NCBI GenBank assembly: GCA_027082825.1
Contig: JALWTO010000055.1
Span: forward strand, 1 to 36,612
Length of the DNA stretch: 36,612 bases
Direction: 5' to 3'
From: Acidilobaceae archaeon
GTDB lineage: Archaea > Thermoproteota > Thermoprotei_A > Sulfolobales > Acidilobaceae
Shown here: in pieces, positions 1 to 8,931 of the stretch
Layout: the number at the start of each line of letters is the position of its first letter
Numbering within the stretch: position 1 is the stretch's first letter
Notes under the pieces: model-generated
What the model was told of the DNA's origin: nothing
Databases searched by the model: none
Seen by the model: only the letters and a program-made list of their open reading frames with translations
Made by a program: the position numbers and the translations under genes

Positions 1-175
1 TTTTATCCTCTAAAAGCTTTGTTTCTTTAAGTTCTTCTATTACCTTAGAAACTGTTGTCCCGGTGCCTATTCCTACTATTCTAGAACTGGATATAAGGTC
101 TTTATACTCATTTATGAGACCTCTAGCGGCTTCTCGCTTAAAATCACAGCTTTCATTCTTCAATAACTTAATCAC
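1..175 (-). CDS. rpiA: Ribose-5-phosphate isomerase A, N-terminal part (cut by window edge)
   Basis: This frame is open from the window edge to a GTG at 175 (a TTG at 178 is an alternative start) and encodes about 58 residues. The stretch KREAARGLINEY followed by IVGIGTGTTVSKVIEEL is the N-terminal signature of RpiA: an AA-rich helix, then the GxGTGxTV phosphate-binding loop. RpiA interconverts ribose 5-phosphate and ribulose 5-phosphate in the cytosol. No Shine-Dalgarno site is visible. A TATA-like TTTAAATAAATAA (minus strand, about 191-204) lies some 25 bases upstream, which fits a leaderless transcript whose promoter overlaps the end of porB. The catalytic C-terminal part is outside the window, so the call rests on the N-terminal motif. 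Confidence 0.8.
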   Translation of the reverse strand, partial: MIKLLKNESCDFKREAARGLINEYKDLISSSRIVGIGTGTTVSKVIEELKETKLLEDK

Positions 176-191
176 CAAGAAAAAGAGAGGA

Positions 192-1130
192 TTATTTATT
201 TAAAAGTTCTCGCGCAGTTTTTGCTGGGTTAGTAGACCTTTCTAAAAGGTCTATCCACCACCATGTTCTCTCGATGTATTCCTCGATCTTCTTTATCTCC
301 TCAGGTTTATTCAGCAAATGCTTAAACCTTCCCTGTATTTTTAGATACTCTATTACGGGAACTCTCTTTGAAGGATCTTTATACTTCTTGCTGAAGGGAC
401 TTAGTTTGAATGAACCTCTTTCGTATTCAAAGAGAGGCCACATTCCAGTCTGAACAGCTAGCTGGGCAACCTTTACGGTCAAACTTGAATCAAATCTCCA
501 TCCTACAGGATCTGGTGCGTGAAGATGTATATACTTAAAACCTTTGATCTTTGCCGCCTTTCTTAGCTTTTCTATGAAATCGTGAGGATATCCTACAGAG
601 GCTGTTGCCACATATGGAACATCATGAGCAATTAGGATAAACGGCATGTTCTTTTTATGTTCCTTCTTCCCAGTCCAGGTAGTTGTAGTCCAGGCGCCAT
701 ATGGTGTTAGCCCGCTTCTCTGTATTCCTGTATTCATATAAGCTTCGTTATCAACGCATATGTAAATTATATCCTCATTTCTCTCCGCTGCGCCGCTGAG
801 AGCTTGGAAACCTATGTCAGCTGTTCCTCCATCGCCTGCCCATACCACCACTATATAGTCCTTGCCTTGAACCTCAAACGCTGCCTTCATGCCAGAGGCA
901 GCTGCTCCAGCTGCAGCGAAGGCTATGTTGAGTATGGGGAAGTTTATTCCTGATTTAGGTCCTATACCTTGGATAACACTGCTACACCCCGCTGGAATAA
1001 CAAGAACAGCCTTATCTCCTAAGGCCATCTTCAAGTATCTTAATCCCATACTTTCAGGGCATCCGGGACAAGAAGCGTTCCCGGGCATTCCATATCTTCT
1101 ATTTGGAAGCTTATGTATGATCACCACCAT
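192..1130 (-). CDS. porB: Pyruvate:ferredoxin oxidoreductase, beta subunit
   Basis: The protein has 312 residues, the usual length of archaeal PorB. It carries the thiamine-diphosphate motif [13 protein letters not shown] ending in [10 protein letters not shown] (about residues 99-134) and an N-terminal CPGCPES cluster-type cysteine pair near residue 21. PorB binds TPP and, with PorA, converts pyruvate plus CoA to acetyl-CoA and CO2, passing electrons to ferredoxin. The ATG at 1130 overlaps the end of porA by 10 bases, so translation is probably coupled. It is the last gene of the G-D-A-B operon. The substrate could be another 2-oxoacid; pyruvate is inferred from the four-subunit arrangement and subunit lengths. 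Confidence 0.93.
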   Translation of the reverse strand: MVVIIHKLPNRRYGMPGNASCPGCPESMGLRYLKMALGDKAVLVIPAGCSSVIQGIGPKSGINFPILNIAFAAAGAAASGMKAAFEVQGKDYIVVVWAGDGGTADIGFQALSGAAERNEDIIYICVDNEAYMNTGIQRSGLTPYGAWTTTTWTGKKEHKKNMPFILIAHDVPYVATASVGYPHDFIEKLRKAAKIKGFKYIHLHAPDPVGWRFDSSLTVKVAQLAVQTGMWPLFEYERGSFKLSPFSKKYKDPSKRVPVIEYLKIQGRFKHLLNKPEEIKKIEEYIERTWWWIDLLERSTNPAKTARELLNK

Positions 1131-2332
1131 CTAGGAGCCACCTCTTCAAGAGGTTTACCTCTATAAGGATCGGGAAGAAGCCAATACTCGGGTTCGAAAA
1201 CCCTTCCCTCCTCTTCAACCTTGTTAATAAATTCTTTCGTTACCTCAATTATATGCTCCTTCCTAACTTCAGTGCCTCCTAACCCAGCTATAACTCCCCT
1301 CAAGCTTGTCCGACCATTAACTGTTGTTGCCACATCGAGAAAGAGAGGACCTTTAGATCCGAAGGAAACCGCTCTGTCAAACACTATAATTCCTTTAACC
1401 TTAGATGCCAGTTCCGAAATTTCCTCCTCGGGCCAAGGTCTTATGAATCTTATCCTTGCAACTCCGACTCTATATCCTTCCTCTCTGAGATCTTCTATGG
1501 CCATCTTGGCCTCTCCCGACCAGCTACCAGCTATTATAATTATATAGTCTGCATCTTCGCACTTCTTACACTCCACTAAACCTCCATATTCTCTACCAAA
1601 CTTTTTCCCATAGCTTCTATCAACTTCTTTTATGACCTCCTTAGCCGCCTCCATAGCTTTTTGTATTGATAACCTCATCATCATATAGTCCTCATCAGGT
1701 ACTATGTTACCCATGACAAAGTTCGTTTCCGGCGAGATCACATAAGGCTGTCTTCTTGGAGGAAGCCACTCATCAACCTCCTTCTGATCGGGAACGTCTA
1801 CTGGTGCGACTGTATGTGAGAGTATGAACGCTTCTAAGCCTACCATCATGGGTAGATAAACCCTTGGATCTTCACTTATTCTAAATGCTTGTAGTGTCAG
1901 ATCAAAGGCCTCCTGATTTTCTTGAGCCATGCTTATTATCCAGCCAGAGTCCCTCTGGTCAAATATGTCCTGGTGATCAACATGTATGTTCCATGGAGGA
2001 CCTATAGCCCTAGAAACTACTGCCATCACTAATGGCATTCTAGCGCCAGCTACCCACCAAACCATTTCGTGCATATAAAGGAGTCCGTGGCTTGCTGTTG
2101 CTGTAAACGCTCTAGCGCCAGCTGAAGCTGCTCCATAAACGGTTGCTAATGCACTGTGCTCGCTTTCAACCCTTATCATCTTTGCATCCATCTCTCCGCG
2201 TTCTATCATTTCGGCAAGTTTTTCGACAATTGTGGTCTGAGGAGTAATTGGGTATGCAGAAACTACCTTAACTCTTGCAAGTTTAACTGCATATGCAACA
2301 GCGTAATTTCCTGTGAGAGTTAAAATTGTCAT
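1121..2332 (-). CDS. porA: Pyruvate:ferredoxin oxidoreductase, alpha subunit
   Basis: The protein has 403 residues. The N-terminal pyrimidine-binding domain (about 1-235) has the family signature [17 protein letters not shown] near residue 25 and the [22 protein letters not shown] segment near 55. A transketolase C-terminal-like domain (about 255-370) follows, with [15 protein letters not shown]. PorA contributes to the TPP active site and 2-oxoacid recognition. The ATG at 2332 overlaps the porD stop in an ATGA arrangement, and the stop overlaps the start of porB. Nothing is truncated; the length and gene order match archaeal POR. Confidence 0.94.
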   Translation of the reverse strand: MTILTLTGNYAVAYAVKLARVKVVSAYPITPQTTIVEKLAEMIERGEMDAKMIRVESEHSALATVYGAASAGARAFTATASHGLLYMHEMVWWVAGARMPLVMAVVSRAIGPPWNIHVDHQDIFDQRDSGWIISMAQENQEAFDLTLQAFRISEDPRVYLPMMVGLEAFILSHTVAPVDVPDQKEVDEWLPPRRQPYVISPETNFVMGNIVPDEDYMMMRLSIQKAMEAAKEVIKEVDRSYGKKFGREYGGLVECKKCEDADYIIIIAGSWSGEAKMAIEDLREEGYRVGVARIRFIRPWPEEEISELASKVKGIIVFDRAVSFGSKGPLFLDVATTVNGRTSLRGVIAGLGGTEVRKEHIIEVTKEFINKVEEEGRVFEPEYWLLPDPYRGKPLEEVAPRWW

Positions 2333-2661
2333 TGTTTACCACCCCACTCCTCCGGAACCATCTTTATTGCATCTACTGGACATACAGCTGCACAAATTCC
2401 ACACCCTTTACAATACTCATAATCAACCTCAACACTGTTATCCTCTTTTCTTATTATTGCATCCTCTGGACAATACAGCCAGCAAAGAAGACATTTTACA
2501 CATTTTTCTTGAATTATTACAGGTCTTTCTGTTCTCCACGTTCCAGTTTTACCTGAAGCTGCTGGAGCTGGTTTAGATAAGGGAGCCCAGAAAAAGGTCT
2601 TAGGGGGCTCAATAACACATGTTTGTGAAGAAGTTATCTTGTTTTCTCCCAACATGATCAC
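2329..2661 (-). CDS. porD: Pyruvate:ferredoxin oxidoreductase, delta (ferredoxin) subunit
   Basis: This 110-residue protein has two ferredoxin-type CxxCxxCxxxCP motifs in its second half: CVKCLLCWLYCPEDAI and CKGCGICAAVCPVDAI. They are expected to bind two [4Fe-4S] clusters that carry electrons from the TPP site to soluble ferredoxin. The N-terminal 50 residues (with WAPLSKPAPAASGKTGTWR) match the PorD lead segment that packs on the other subunits. The gene overlaps both porG upstream and porA downstream by four bases (ATGA), a tight translational-coupling layout. Confidence 0.94.
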   Translation of the reverse strand: MIMLGENKITSSQTCVIEPPKTFFWAPLSKPAPAASGKTGTWRTERPVIIQEKCVKCLLCWLYCPEDAIIRKEDNSVEVDYEYCKGCGICAAVCPVDAIKMVPEEWGGKQ

Positions 2662-3209
2662 CTCTCACAAGGTTTTACTTCATTGTAAGCTCTCCTCATA
2701 GCCTCAATGTTTGTTTTTGCAAGAGCCTCTCCAAGCTGTTCCTCTATGGCCTTTTCTAACGACTCTACTTTAACTAAGGTAGAGACCTTAATTAAGGCGC
2801 CGAGAATCGCTGTATTTACCACAGGCCATCCTCCAATGACTAATCCTAAGTCTTTGGCTATCTTTGTTGCATTGACACAATATACTCTTTCATATTTTAT
2901 ATTACTCTTTCCAGGCGAATTCAACACTATTAAACCCCCCGGTTTAATTCCTTGCGTCACATCAACAAGTTGAGGAATGGCCGGATCTAAAACAACCACT
3001 ATATCAGGATTTCTGACCTGACTGTGAACCTCCAACGGTCTGTCACTTATTCTTGCAAATGCCATAACAGGTGCCCCTCTTCTCTCAGCGCCGAAATAGG
3101 GAAAAGCTTGAGCATATTTACCTTCAATTACTGCTGCCCTAGCTAATATATTAGCGGCAGTAACAGCTCCTTGGCCTCCTCTACCATGAAATCTAAGCTC
3201 AACTAACAA
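2658..3209 (-). CDS. porG: Pyruvate:ferredoxin oxidoreductase, gamma subunit
   Basis: The protein has 183 residues. It opens with VELRFHGRGGQGAVTAANIL, the hallmark of the POR gamma/2-oxoacid oxidoreductase catalytic-domain family, and continues with FPYFGAERRGAPVMAFARIS. PorG forms the CoA-facing part of the complex. It is the first gene of the porGDAB operon. The start is a TTG at 3209 with only a weak ribosome site. Upstream lies an AT-rich stretch (TTTTTATTAAAAGG on the minus strand, about 3240-3255) that could serve as the TATA element. The start codon is the least certain part of the call. Confidence 0.92.
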   Translation of the reverse strand: MLVELRFHGRGGQGAVTAANILARAAVIEGKYAQAFPYFGAERRGAPVMAFARISDRPLEVHSQVRNPDIVVVLDPAIPQLVDVTQGIKPGGLIVLNSPGKSNIKYERVYCVNATKIAKDLGLVIGGWPVVNTAILGALIKVSTLVKVESLEKAIEEQLGEALAKTNIEAMRRAYNEVKPCER

Positions 3210-3552
3210 TCTTTCAATCGCCCAAGATTTATGAAGAAAAATCCTTTTAATAAAAATTCATATTAATATCGATAATTATTTATATGTAAACAATTGTAGT
3301 ATGATGGTGTTCTCCATAGGAAACAGAGGGGTCAAATCTAATTGTTCTTGTTTGCACAATTTCTCTGTCCCTGGGAGGGACCCCTCTATTTCCGATAAAG
3401 TTACAGATACATTTACTAACTTTTTAGTAGAGCGTTTGATAAATTATTCATTATATATTATACAAACCTTATCATTAAAATATCAGAAAATTTAGAATTT
3501 AAGGAAAAATGTCATTAAAACATTCCATAGGAAACAAGGGGGTGGAGCCTTC
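3210..3552. other. Intergenic gap between tiaS and porG
   Basis: This gap of 343 bases holds no credible gene. It contains an AT-rich probable porG promoter close to 3240, a 15-base imperfect inverted repeat (3319-3333 against 3379-3393), a short hairpin GTCCC/GGGAC (3367-3371 with 3377-3381) and most of the dispersed repeat family described separately. The open frame at 3301-3495 on the plus strand has no ribosome site or recognisable protein features and is treated as chance. Confidence 0.6.
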
Positions 3553-3583
3553 TTAGTGTTCTCCACAGGAAATTGAGGGGTCG
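3307..3583. repeat. Family of four short dispersed repeats at the 3' side of tiaS
   Basis: Three direct copies share the core TCCAYAGGAAAY followed by a G-rich end. Copy 1 is about 3308-3333 (TTCTCCATAGGAAACAG then AGGGGTC). Copy 3 is about 3522-3544. Copy 4 is about 3557-3582 and forms the last codons of tiaS. Copy 2 (3379-3393, GACCCCTCTATTTCC) is inverted and pairs with copy 1 at 14 of 15 positions. Copies 1 and 4 agree at about 24 of 27 positions. On the minus strand copy 1 would read DPSVSYGEH and copy 4 reads DPSISCGEH, the tail of TiaS. Spacing is irregular, so this is not a CRISPR array. Confidence 0.7.
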
Positions 3584-4926
3584 ATAACCGGGGGGTTAAA
3601 ACCTAGTGAAACTATCTGGTTATTGTTAATTTTTATTGGTAATTTGATCAATCTAGGAGTATAAAGGAACGTTGGCATTAACAGATGACGCCATTGGCCT
3701 TCCTCTGCGGTGATCGTCACAGGTTTTAGAGTCCTAGGAATGTCCATAACTATTTTATGTTTTGGAAGTTTAAACCCACACCTAGGACACCTTAACATTT
3801 TACCATCACTTTCCATCCGAGCTCCACACCTAGGACACCTTGGATTTTTGATTAAAGAAGTTCTTGAAACAAACATTATATGGAGTTTGTCAGCCGCGAA
3901 GACGGGTTCCTTGGAAGACGAAAAAGGTCTAAAGGAACCTACAACTTCTATTTCATCTCCGCTCCTCAGATGCATGGCAGTTTCCTTAAGAGGTCCTGTT
4001 TCCCTGAAGAACAACACATTAACCTTTCGGCCTCTCTTATCCATAAGTCTTACTAATACATGGGACCCTTGTAGTATAAGAGGATCAGAAATAACTGTTC
4101 CCTTAATAGAACCGCTTTTATAAGGTCTGAAGCTAAATGTGGGTATATTGTATTGATCGGTATGTTGATTCGTTCTATATAGTAACCAAAAGTGGGGTTC
4201 TTCACAAAGCACTTCTTTATAGCATTTTAAGTATCCGGGGCAAGTCCCTCTAAACCCAGCCAGGATGGGATCCGGACCTTGGGGGGCAGCACTAACTTTC
4301 CTTTTAAGGATATCATAATTGTTAAAGACGCATGGAGGAAGCTTGGCTTCAACCCTCCAGAAGGCATCAAAATATAAACATCTTTTTGTACCCCATAACT
4401 CGGGCTTTCTATACGCTATTAATTCAAATGTATAGGGGTCTCCCGGGGCTAAGGCAGCTAGGGCAGCCGTAGCTCCTATAACCCCCCGGTTACCCCATTT
4501 TTTAGCTTTCACCTTATCAAGAACTTTTTCAATTAGATCTTTAGTTACCACATCATGAACGGCCCTTCTATAAACTATCCTGAGGTGAGGATCTTCCCAA
4601 GCTTTACCCACGACCATAACGATACCAGGTCCTTTCTGAGTTTCTTTTCTTTCATAGCAATATTGAGTGACTAAGGACTTGGCAATTTCGAATATGTCTT
4701 CTGAATCATCATAAGAATTGACTACCAATCTGACAAGAGTAGCAGCATTTCCCCTTGTCTTCCAAGGAATGGCAGGATTTAACCTAACAAGCCCTGGATA
4801 GTCAGCAAGTTCTATCCTCTTTCTTTTCATTAACTCAATTAAAAAAAGACCTGTAAGATGAGTAGTACAACCACCCATAGGATAGTCTATATCATCAAAA
4901 GAAATTGATATTATTGTTTTTTTCAT
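3553..4926 (-). CDS. tiaS: tRNA(Ile2) 2-agmatinylcytidine synthetase
   Basis: TiaS uses ATP and agmatine to convert C34 of tRNA-Ile(CAU) to agmatidine, which lets archaea read AUA as isoleucine. The N-terminus has SFDDIDYPMGGCTTHLTG, the TiaS catalytic DDxDxPxGGCTT-type motif. The middle has an OB-fold-like region (about 285-350). A zinc ribbon CPRCGARM...CPRCGF follows near 370-390. The ATG at 4926 gives 457 residues and places the motif as in the family; a TTG at 4938 overlaps the upstream stop (TTGA) and would add four residues. The last nine residues lie inside a short repeat, so the C-terminal tail may have been acquired or altered. It is probably co-transcribed with the Lrp-like gene. 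Confidence 0.92.
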   Translation of the reverse strand: MKKTIISISFDDIDYPMGGCTTHLTGLFLIELMKRKRIELADYPGLVRLNPAIPWKTRGNAATLVRLVVNSYDDSEDIFEIAKSLVTQYCYERKETQKGPGIVMVVGKAWEDPHLRIVYRRAVHDVVTKDLIEKVLDKVKAKKWGNRGVIGATAALAALAPGDPYTFELIAYRKPELWGTKRCLYFDAFWRVEAKLPPCVFNNYDILKRKVSAAPQGPDPILAGFRGTCPGYLKCYKEVLCEEPHFWLLYRTNQHTDQYNIPTFSFRPYKSGSIKGTVISDPLILQGSHVLVRLMDKRGRKVNVLFFRETGPLKETAMHLRSGDEIEVVGSFRPFSSSKEPVFAADKLHIMFVSRTSLIKNPRCPRCGARMESDGKMLRCPRCGFKLPKHKIVMDIPRTLKPVTITAEEGQWRHLLMPTFLYTPRLIKLPIKINNNQIVSLGFNPPVIDPSISCGEH

Positions 4927-4934
4927 ATAAAATG

Positions 4935-5180
4935 TCAACCTTTACTCTTCTTAACTACAACTATTGCTGTGAGCGTCGATTTAACACCATCTATTTTTCT
5001 TATTCTATTTGTTATGAGATCTCTTAATTCATCCATAGAACCAGCCTCTATGACAGCAACGATATCGTGAATTCCATAAACCATATAGGCTTCCTTCACA
5101 TTATCTATATTTAACACCTTTTCAAACACTTCACTTTCCTTTCCTATGTCAACATTCATCATTACAATAGCCTCGGGCAA
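4935..5180 (-). CDS. Stand-alone Lrp/AsnC ligand-binding (RAM) domain protein
   Basis: The protein has 81 residues and consists only of the ferredoxin-like RAM domain: AIVMMNVDIGKESEVFEKVLNI, then VKEAYMVYGIHDIVAVIEAG and an RKIDGVKSTLTAIVV strand. There is no DNA-binding helix-turn-helix. Family members of this type form oligomeric rings and sense amino acids, or modulate full-length Lrp proteins. The TTG start at 5180 is supported by a strong ribosome site, TAGGAGGTG, about eight bases upstream. The stop overlaps or just precedes tiaS, so the two form an operon. The ligand and partner are unknown. Confidence 0.85.
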   Translation of the reverse strand: MPEAIVMMNVDIGKESEVFEKVLNIDNVKEAYMVYGIHDIVAVIEAGSMDELRDLITNRIRKIDGVKSTLTAIVVVKKSKG

Positions 5181-5345
5181 GAATACACACCTCCTAAACG
5201 GTCTCCATTTATTATATATTGCGACCTAGTTCTTAATTTTAAATGTTTCTAGAGGTATTTGAGAGTTCTAATTTATAGAAATGCATACTTTAATGATATC
5301 ATACCTATATTAGAGGTAGTTATATTTTAGATCTTGGGAGCAGAA

Positions 5346-6620
5346 ATGAAGATTAAGCTTCTATATGTGGTTTTAGATGGTGCTGCTGATGGATTAAAAG
5401 CGCCAAAAAGAACTCTTGAAGAGGCTCATAAGCCAGCTATAGATTCTCTAGCAAAAAATTCTCTTTGTGGAGCTCTTTACACTATAGGGAAGGGCATAGC
5501 TCCTGAGAGCGATATGGCGGTTATGAGTTTGTTAGGTTATGATCCCTTCAAGTATTATACTGGTAGAGGAGTCATAGAGGCAATAGGCTCGGGCATGGAT
5601 TTTAAGAACGGATGGGTAGCTTTTAGAGCAAACTTTGCCACAATAGATGTAAGGACAAGAAGACTTATTGATAGAAGGGTTAAGAGAAGCCTTACAAGTG
5701 AGGAGGCCAAAGAGTTAGCTAAAGCAATAGATAACATGAAATTGAGCAATGGGGGTTTAGCAAGATTCAAGGCAACTATTGGTCATAGAGGAGTTCTAAT
5801 TTTAAAACATGAGAAGAAACTTTCAGCTAACGTTAGTAATAGTGACCCGGCTTATGAGAGAAGAGGATATCTCTCGGTTGCAAAGAAGGACTTCGAACCC
5901 TATCTTCAGGAGGTAAAACCCCTGGATAGCTCTGAAGAAGCCCTAATGACTGCGAAAATGGCGAATGAATTCATTAAAAAAGCTATAGAAATTTTAGATA
6001 AACATCCAATAAACGAGAAAAGGAGAAAACGAGGACTTCTGCCAGCAAATGCTGTTCTTATAAGAGATGCTTCGGATAAAATACCTCCTGTTAAACCATT
6101 AAAGCAAATTTACAATATCTCGATGGCAAGCATAGTTGAGATGCCCGTGGAGAGAGGTTTGGCTAGAATATTCGGTTTAGACGATATAAGAGTTAATGTG
6201 GAGGGAGTGAGCAGAGAGGAGCTCCTAACAAAGGAAGCCGATCTAGCTCTAAAAGCCTTAGAAAATCACGATGCCATATATGTACACTTAAAAGGTCCTG
6301 ATGAGCCAGGTCATGATGGAGATCTCGAAGGAAAGATCAAGGCTGTAGAAGAAATCGATAAATACTTCTTCAAGAGAGTCCTAAATAAAGTAGATATGGA
6401 AAACGTGCTTTTCTTAGTGACATCGGATCATGCAACACCTTGGTACTTAAGAAGTCATAGTGACGACCCGGTTCCATTAATGTTATCACATCCTAAACTC
6501 ACAGAGACTCATAGCTCTTTCTCCGAGAAGGAATGTTACAAAGGGTCTCTTGGGATAATAGAAGGTGCGTACAAGCTTTTACCAAAAGTTTTAGAACTTA
6601 TAAATAATATCGATAAGTAG
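5346..6620 (+). CDS. apgM: 2,3-bisphosphoglycerate-independent phosphoglycerate mutase, archaeal type
   Basis: This enzyme interconverts 3- and 2-phosphoglycerate in glycolysis and gluconeogenesis. The protein is of the alkaline-phosphatase superfamily. Near the N-terminus it has YVVLDGAADG (metal site) and APESDMAVMSLLGYDPF with the phosphorylated Ser. Near the C-terminus it has HLKGPDEPGHDGD and VTSDHATPW, which supply metal-binding Asp and His residues. The ATG at 5346 follows GGGAG with five bases spacing and gives 424 residues; a TTG at 5334 is in frame but lacks a ribosome site. It is divergent from the Lrp-like gene across about 165 bases. Its 3' end contains a TATA-like CTTATAAATAAT that may serve a downstream small RNA. 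Confidence 0.93.
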   Translation: MKIKLLYVVLDGAADGLKAPKRTLEEAHKPAIDSLAKNSLCGALYTIGKGIAPESDMAVMSLLGYDPFKYYTGRGVIEAIGSGMDFKNGWVAFRANFATIDVRTRRLIDRRVKRSLTSEEAKELAKAIDNMKLSNGGLARFKATIGHRGVLILKHEKKLSANVSNSDPAYERRGYLSVAKKDFEPYLQEVKPLDSSEEALMTAKMANEFIKKAIEILDKHPINEKRRKRGLLPANAVLIRDASDKIPPVKPLKQIYNISMASIVEMPVERGLARIFGLDDIRVNVEGVSREELLTKEADLALKALENHDAIYVHLKGPDEPGHDGDLEGKIKAVEEIDKYFFKRVLNKVDMENVLFLVTSDHATPWYLRSHSDDPVPLMLSHPKLTETHSSFSEKECYKGSLGIIEGAYKLLPKVLELINNIDK

Positions 6621-6674
6621 AGGATGAGGAGGCGGATCGGCGGAGATTGAATGATCGGGCTAAGCGCTACCGAG
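6621..6674 (+). ncRNA. Possible C/D-box-like small RNA (GC-rich island)
   Basis: The segment between apgM and the channel gene is close to 60 % GC in an AT-rich setting. It has an arrangement reminiscent of an archaeal C/D sRNA: AGGATGA (6621-6627, box C with one mismatch), CGGA (6641-6644, weak D'), GAATGA (6649-6654, weak C') and CCGA (6670-6673, variant D). A TATA-like CTTATAAATAAT at 6597-6608 would set a start close to 6622. All boxes are imperfect, so this is only a candidate. It might instead be part of a long leader of the channel gene. Confidence 0.22.
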
Positions 6675-6739
6675 GTATTACTTACCTTTTGCCTGGAATA
6701 TCATAGTTAAGAGGATAGATATTTCTAGGGACTGGAGAA

Positions 6740-7609
6740 GTGGGAAAAAAGATAGTTACGCCAGGGTTCGCGCTACTGGCAACAGCTCTGTTAACGATGG
6801 TTGGAGGTTTCTTAACATTCCTGAGTTGGAGAGAGGGAATCGATGATAATATCATTGTAATAGCATTTGATATAATAACATCATTTACCATTCTTTTCAC
6901 GATCCTGAACTTAGAATCAAACGTTCCACCTTGTGGAATTATCTCCTTAATTCCCGTAACTTTACTTTTAAGGCATGTAGGTCTGTTTAATAAACCTTCT
7001 TATGAGGTTCTAGGAGTCCCTATAGTTCTTCTTATTGTTGTTATGGCTAGGTCAATATATGGAATAAAGCTCCTTGTAAGAGCTTGGAGATTGGGCAAGG
7101 GATTAGTTTTAGGTGTTGATACCACCTTAATACAGTTGGCTATAGTTTCGTTGTTGGCTATATTTTCTAGCGCCTCAATAGTCTATATAGCTGAAGTCCG
7201 AGATCCCGCCTCACCTATAAAGACTTTTGGTGACGCACTCTGGTGGGCAATATCAACTGCAACTACGGTTGGATATGGAGACGTAGTTCCAGTAACAGAA
7301 CTCGGAAGGCTCACTGCCTCGATATTAATGGTTATAGGAATAGGATCTTTGGGAATATTTATTTCAGATATGGCTGTTAGGGTTGCAAAGATCTTGATGG
7401 CCGAGGACCTAGAAAATGTGCCTGTCTTAGAAAGAGAGAAAAGAAAGATAATAAAAAGTATAAGTGAGATTGAAAACCTTACGGACGAGGAGCTGGAAAT
7501 GCTTATAAGAAAGATAAAAGTATTGCATCTCCTCTCTAGAACGACTGATGAAGATAAGTTCTTAGAAATACTTGTAGAGCCTGTTAAGGAGAATCAACAC
7601 AACAATTGA
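6740..7609 (+). CDS. Potassium channel-like membrane protein
   Basis: The protein has 289 residues. The K+ selectivity filter TTVGYGD is at residues 175-181 within a pore loop (FGDALWWAISTATTVGYGD), flanked by two hydrophobic helices (about 130-151 and 191-213). Four further hydrophobic segments precede them (about 10-29, 38-58, 66-83, 91-107), giving a six-segment layout like voltage-gated channels. The putative fourth segment has only scattered Arg/Lys (ARSIYGIKLLVRAWR), so voltage sensing is doubtful. There is no RCK/TrkA domain; the cytoplasmic tail (215-289) is charged and helical, probably a coiled coil. The start is a GTG at 6740 with a GGAG very close to it, so an internal start is possible. 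Confidence 0.82.
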   Translation: MGKKIVTPGFALLATALLTMVGGFLTFLSWREGIDDNIIVIAFDIITSFTILFTILNLESNVPPCGIISLIPVTLLLRHVGLFNKPSYEVLGVPIVLLIVVMARSIYGIKLLVRAWRLGKGLVLGVDTTLIQLAIVSLLAIFSSASIVYIAEVRDPASPIKTFGDALWWAISTATTVGYGDVVPVTELGRLTASILMVIGIGSLGIFISDMAVRVAKILMAEDLENVPVLEREKRKIIKSISEIENLTDEELEMLIRKIKVLHLLSRTTDEDKFLEILVEPVKENQHNN

Positions 7610-7631
7610 CTAGATTTCTGTTCATCTCAAT

Positions 7632-8777
7632 TCACACGTTTACACCAGCTATATTGAGTATGAAGTCTGCATAGGTAAGTGCCATGGCTGGAGCTAGTTG
7701 AACCACGTAATAACTGTAGAGAGTTTTGTCTCCTATCTCATAGAGAAGAAGGTACATAGCCAATATTGAGTAAAAACCTAGAGATCCTACGGTCTTTATC
7801 TTCCTCCATGCCATACCGATAACTATGTTTGCCGCACCTAACACTAAAGCTCCTAAATAGAGGACCGGAGTGACAACACCTCCTATTATAACGTTATAGC
7901 TGAAGTAAAAGGGGTTTGCATTGAAGAACCATTGAAAAGGAGTAGACGTGGGAGGACCTGGCGGTCTCGAGGTAGTTTCCCATTCTATAGCTCCAACTAC
8001 ACTATTTTCCCACCACCATCTGAAACCAAAGTGAAGAATTATGGGTACATTCAGTATAACGACGGTTGAAATGGGTATCAAAATGCTTGCCAAAAACAGA
8101 AGCAACCTTTCCTTTCTGTTATTAACGAAATATCCTATGTATGCCCAAAAAGCTGGGAGTAAGAAAAAGCCGCTATACTTTACAGATCCTGCAAGTCCAG
8201 CAAAAACTAGAGCTGGTATTACTCTACCCCTTGCGAGAAGAACTAAAGCCAGGACCTCAAAAAAAGTTTGATGTATGTCCAACATAGCAACAGCAGATTC
8301 GAATCTGACCGATCTATCAGCAGCAATGGCTAGCGCAGCAACCAATCCAGCAAAGATTAGGAGAAGTCTCTTCCTTATAGATCCTTTCAAACTGATGTAT
8401 CCAAGCACAAATATTATGGGCATAAGTCCAGCTTCTATAGCTCCTGGAAGTCTCCAGCAGGAAGGTTTGTCTCCACAGAGAATCATTGATAGAGCTATTA
8501 TATATTTACCCAGAGGCGGATGTTCAGGATTCATGTAGTTGGGATTCGTTTTTCCACTATAAGGCCAAGGATTTGTCAGATGATATCCAAAGACCTCGGT
8601 TAGAAGTCTTCTTGCAACGTCAACATAGTATATCTCATCGCTAACATATCCATCATCCAGAGCTTTAGCTAAAGCCCTGGAGTTCCTAAAAATGGAGAGC
8701 CCTAAAAATATTGCTATTAAGACGGCTAGGATGAGAGATATAACGAACATTGCTTCAGCGTAGCTCAGCCTCCTCAT
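7632..8777 (-). CDS. GT39/PMT-like membrane glycosyltransferase
   Basis: The protein has 381 residues and many hydrophobic segments, starting with a signal-anchor helix at about 8-27. After it come VSDEIYYVDVARRLL, with the acidic pair expected in the first extracytoplasmic loop, and NPEHPPLGKYIIAL, where HPPLGK is characteristic of dolichyl-phosphate-mannose:protein mannosyltransferase-type (GT-C fold) enzymes. Such proteins move a sugar from a polyprenyl phosphate carrier to protein or lipid on the outside of the membrane. It is shorter than typical PMT proteins and lacks a C-terminal soluble domain. It is convergent with the channel gene. The acceptor and sugar are unknown. Confidence 0.8.
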   Translation of the reverse strand: MRRLSYAEAMFVISLILAVLIAIFLGLSIFRNSRALAKALDDGYVSDEIYYVDVARRLLTEVFGYHLTNPWPYSGKTNPNYMNPEHPPLGKYIIALSMILCGDKPSCWRLPGAIEAGLMPIIFVLGYISLKGSIRKRLLLIFAGLVAALAIAADRSVRFESAVAMLDIHQTFFEVLALVLLARGRVIPALVFAGLAGSVKYSGFFLLPAFWAYIGYFVNNRKERLLLFLASILIPISTVVILNVPIILHFGFRWWWENSVVGAIEWETTSRPPGPPTSTPFQWFFNANPFYFSYNVIIGGVVTPVLYLGALVLGAANIVIGMAWRKIKTVGSLGFYSILAMYLLLYEIGDKTLYSYYVVQLAPAMALTYADFILNIAGVNV

Positions 8778-8931
8778 CTCTTCGGCCTCATTATCCTCTC
8801 ATCACGAATAGCTTCTATTTTTCTAGAATTGATTACGATCTCTTAAAATTTTAGTTAGCGAGTGGAAAACAGAAATAAAAATAAAAACCTCAGAAGTGAT
8901 CCTGAAAGGCTGTAAAAGGAGGAAAACACGT

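Noticed and set aside
3301-3495. Plus-strand open frame of 64 codons between porG and tiaS
   Set aside because: No ribosome site, composition driven by the repeat copies and AT-rich spacer, and no recognisable protein features.
3307-3583. Degenerate CRISPR array
   Set aside because: Copies are irregularly spaced (about 70, 140 and 38 bases), one is inverted, and there are no unique spacers of constant length.
8896-8931. Longer start of the TRAM protein at GTG 8896
   Set aside because: A strong ribosome site AAAGGAGG lies inside this stretch and fits the TTG at 8932.
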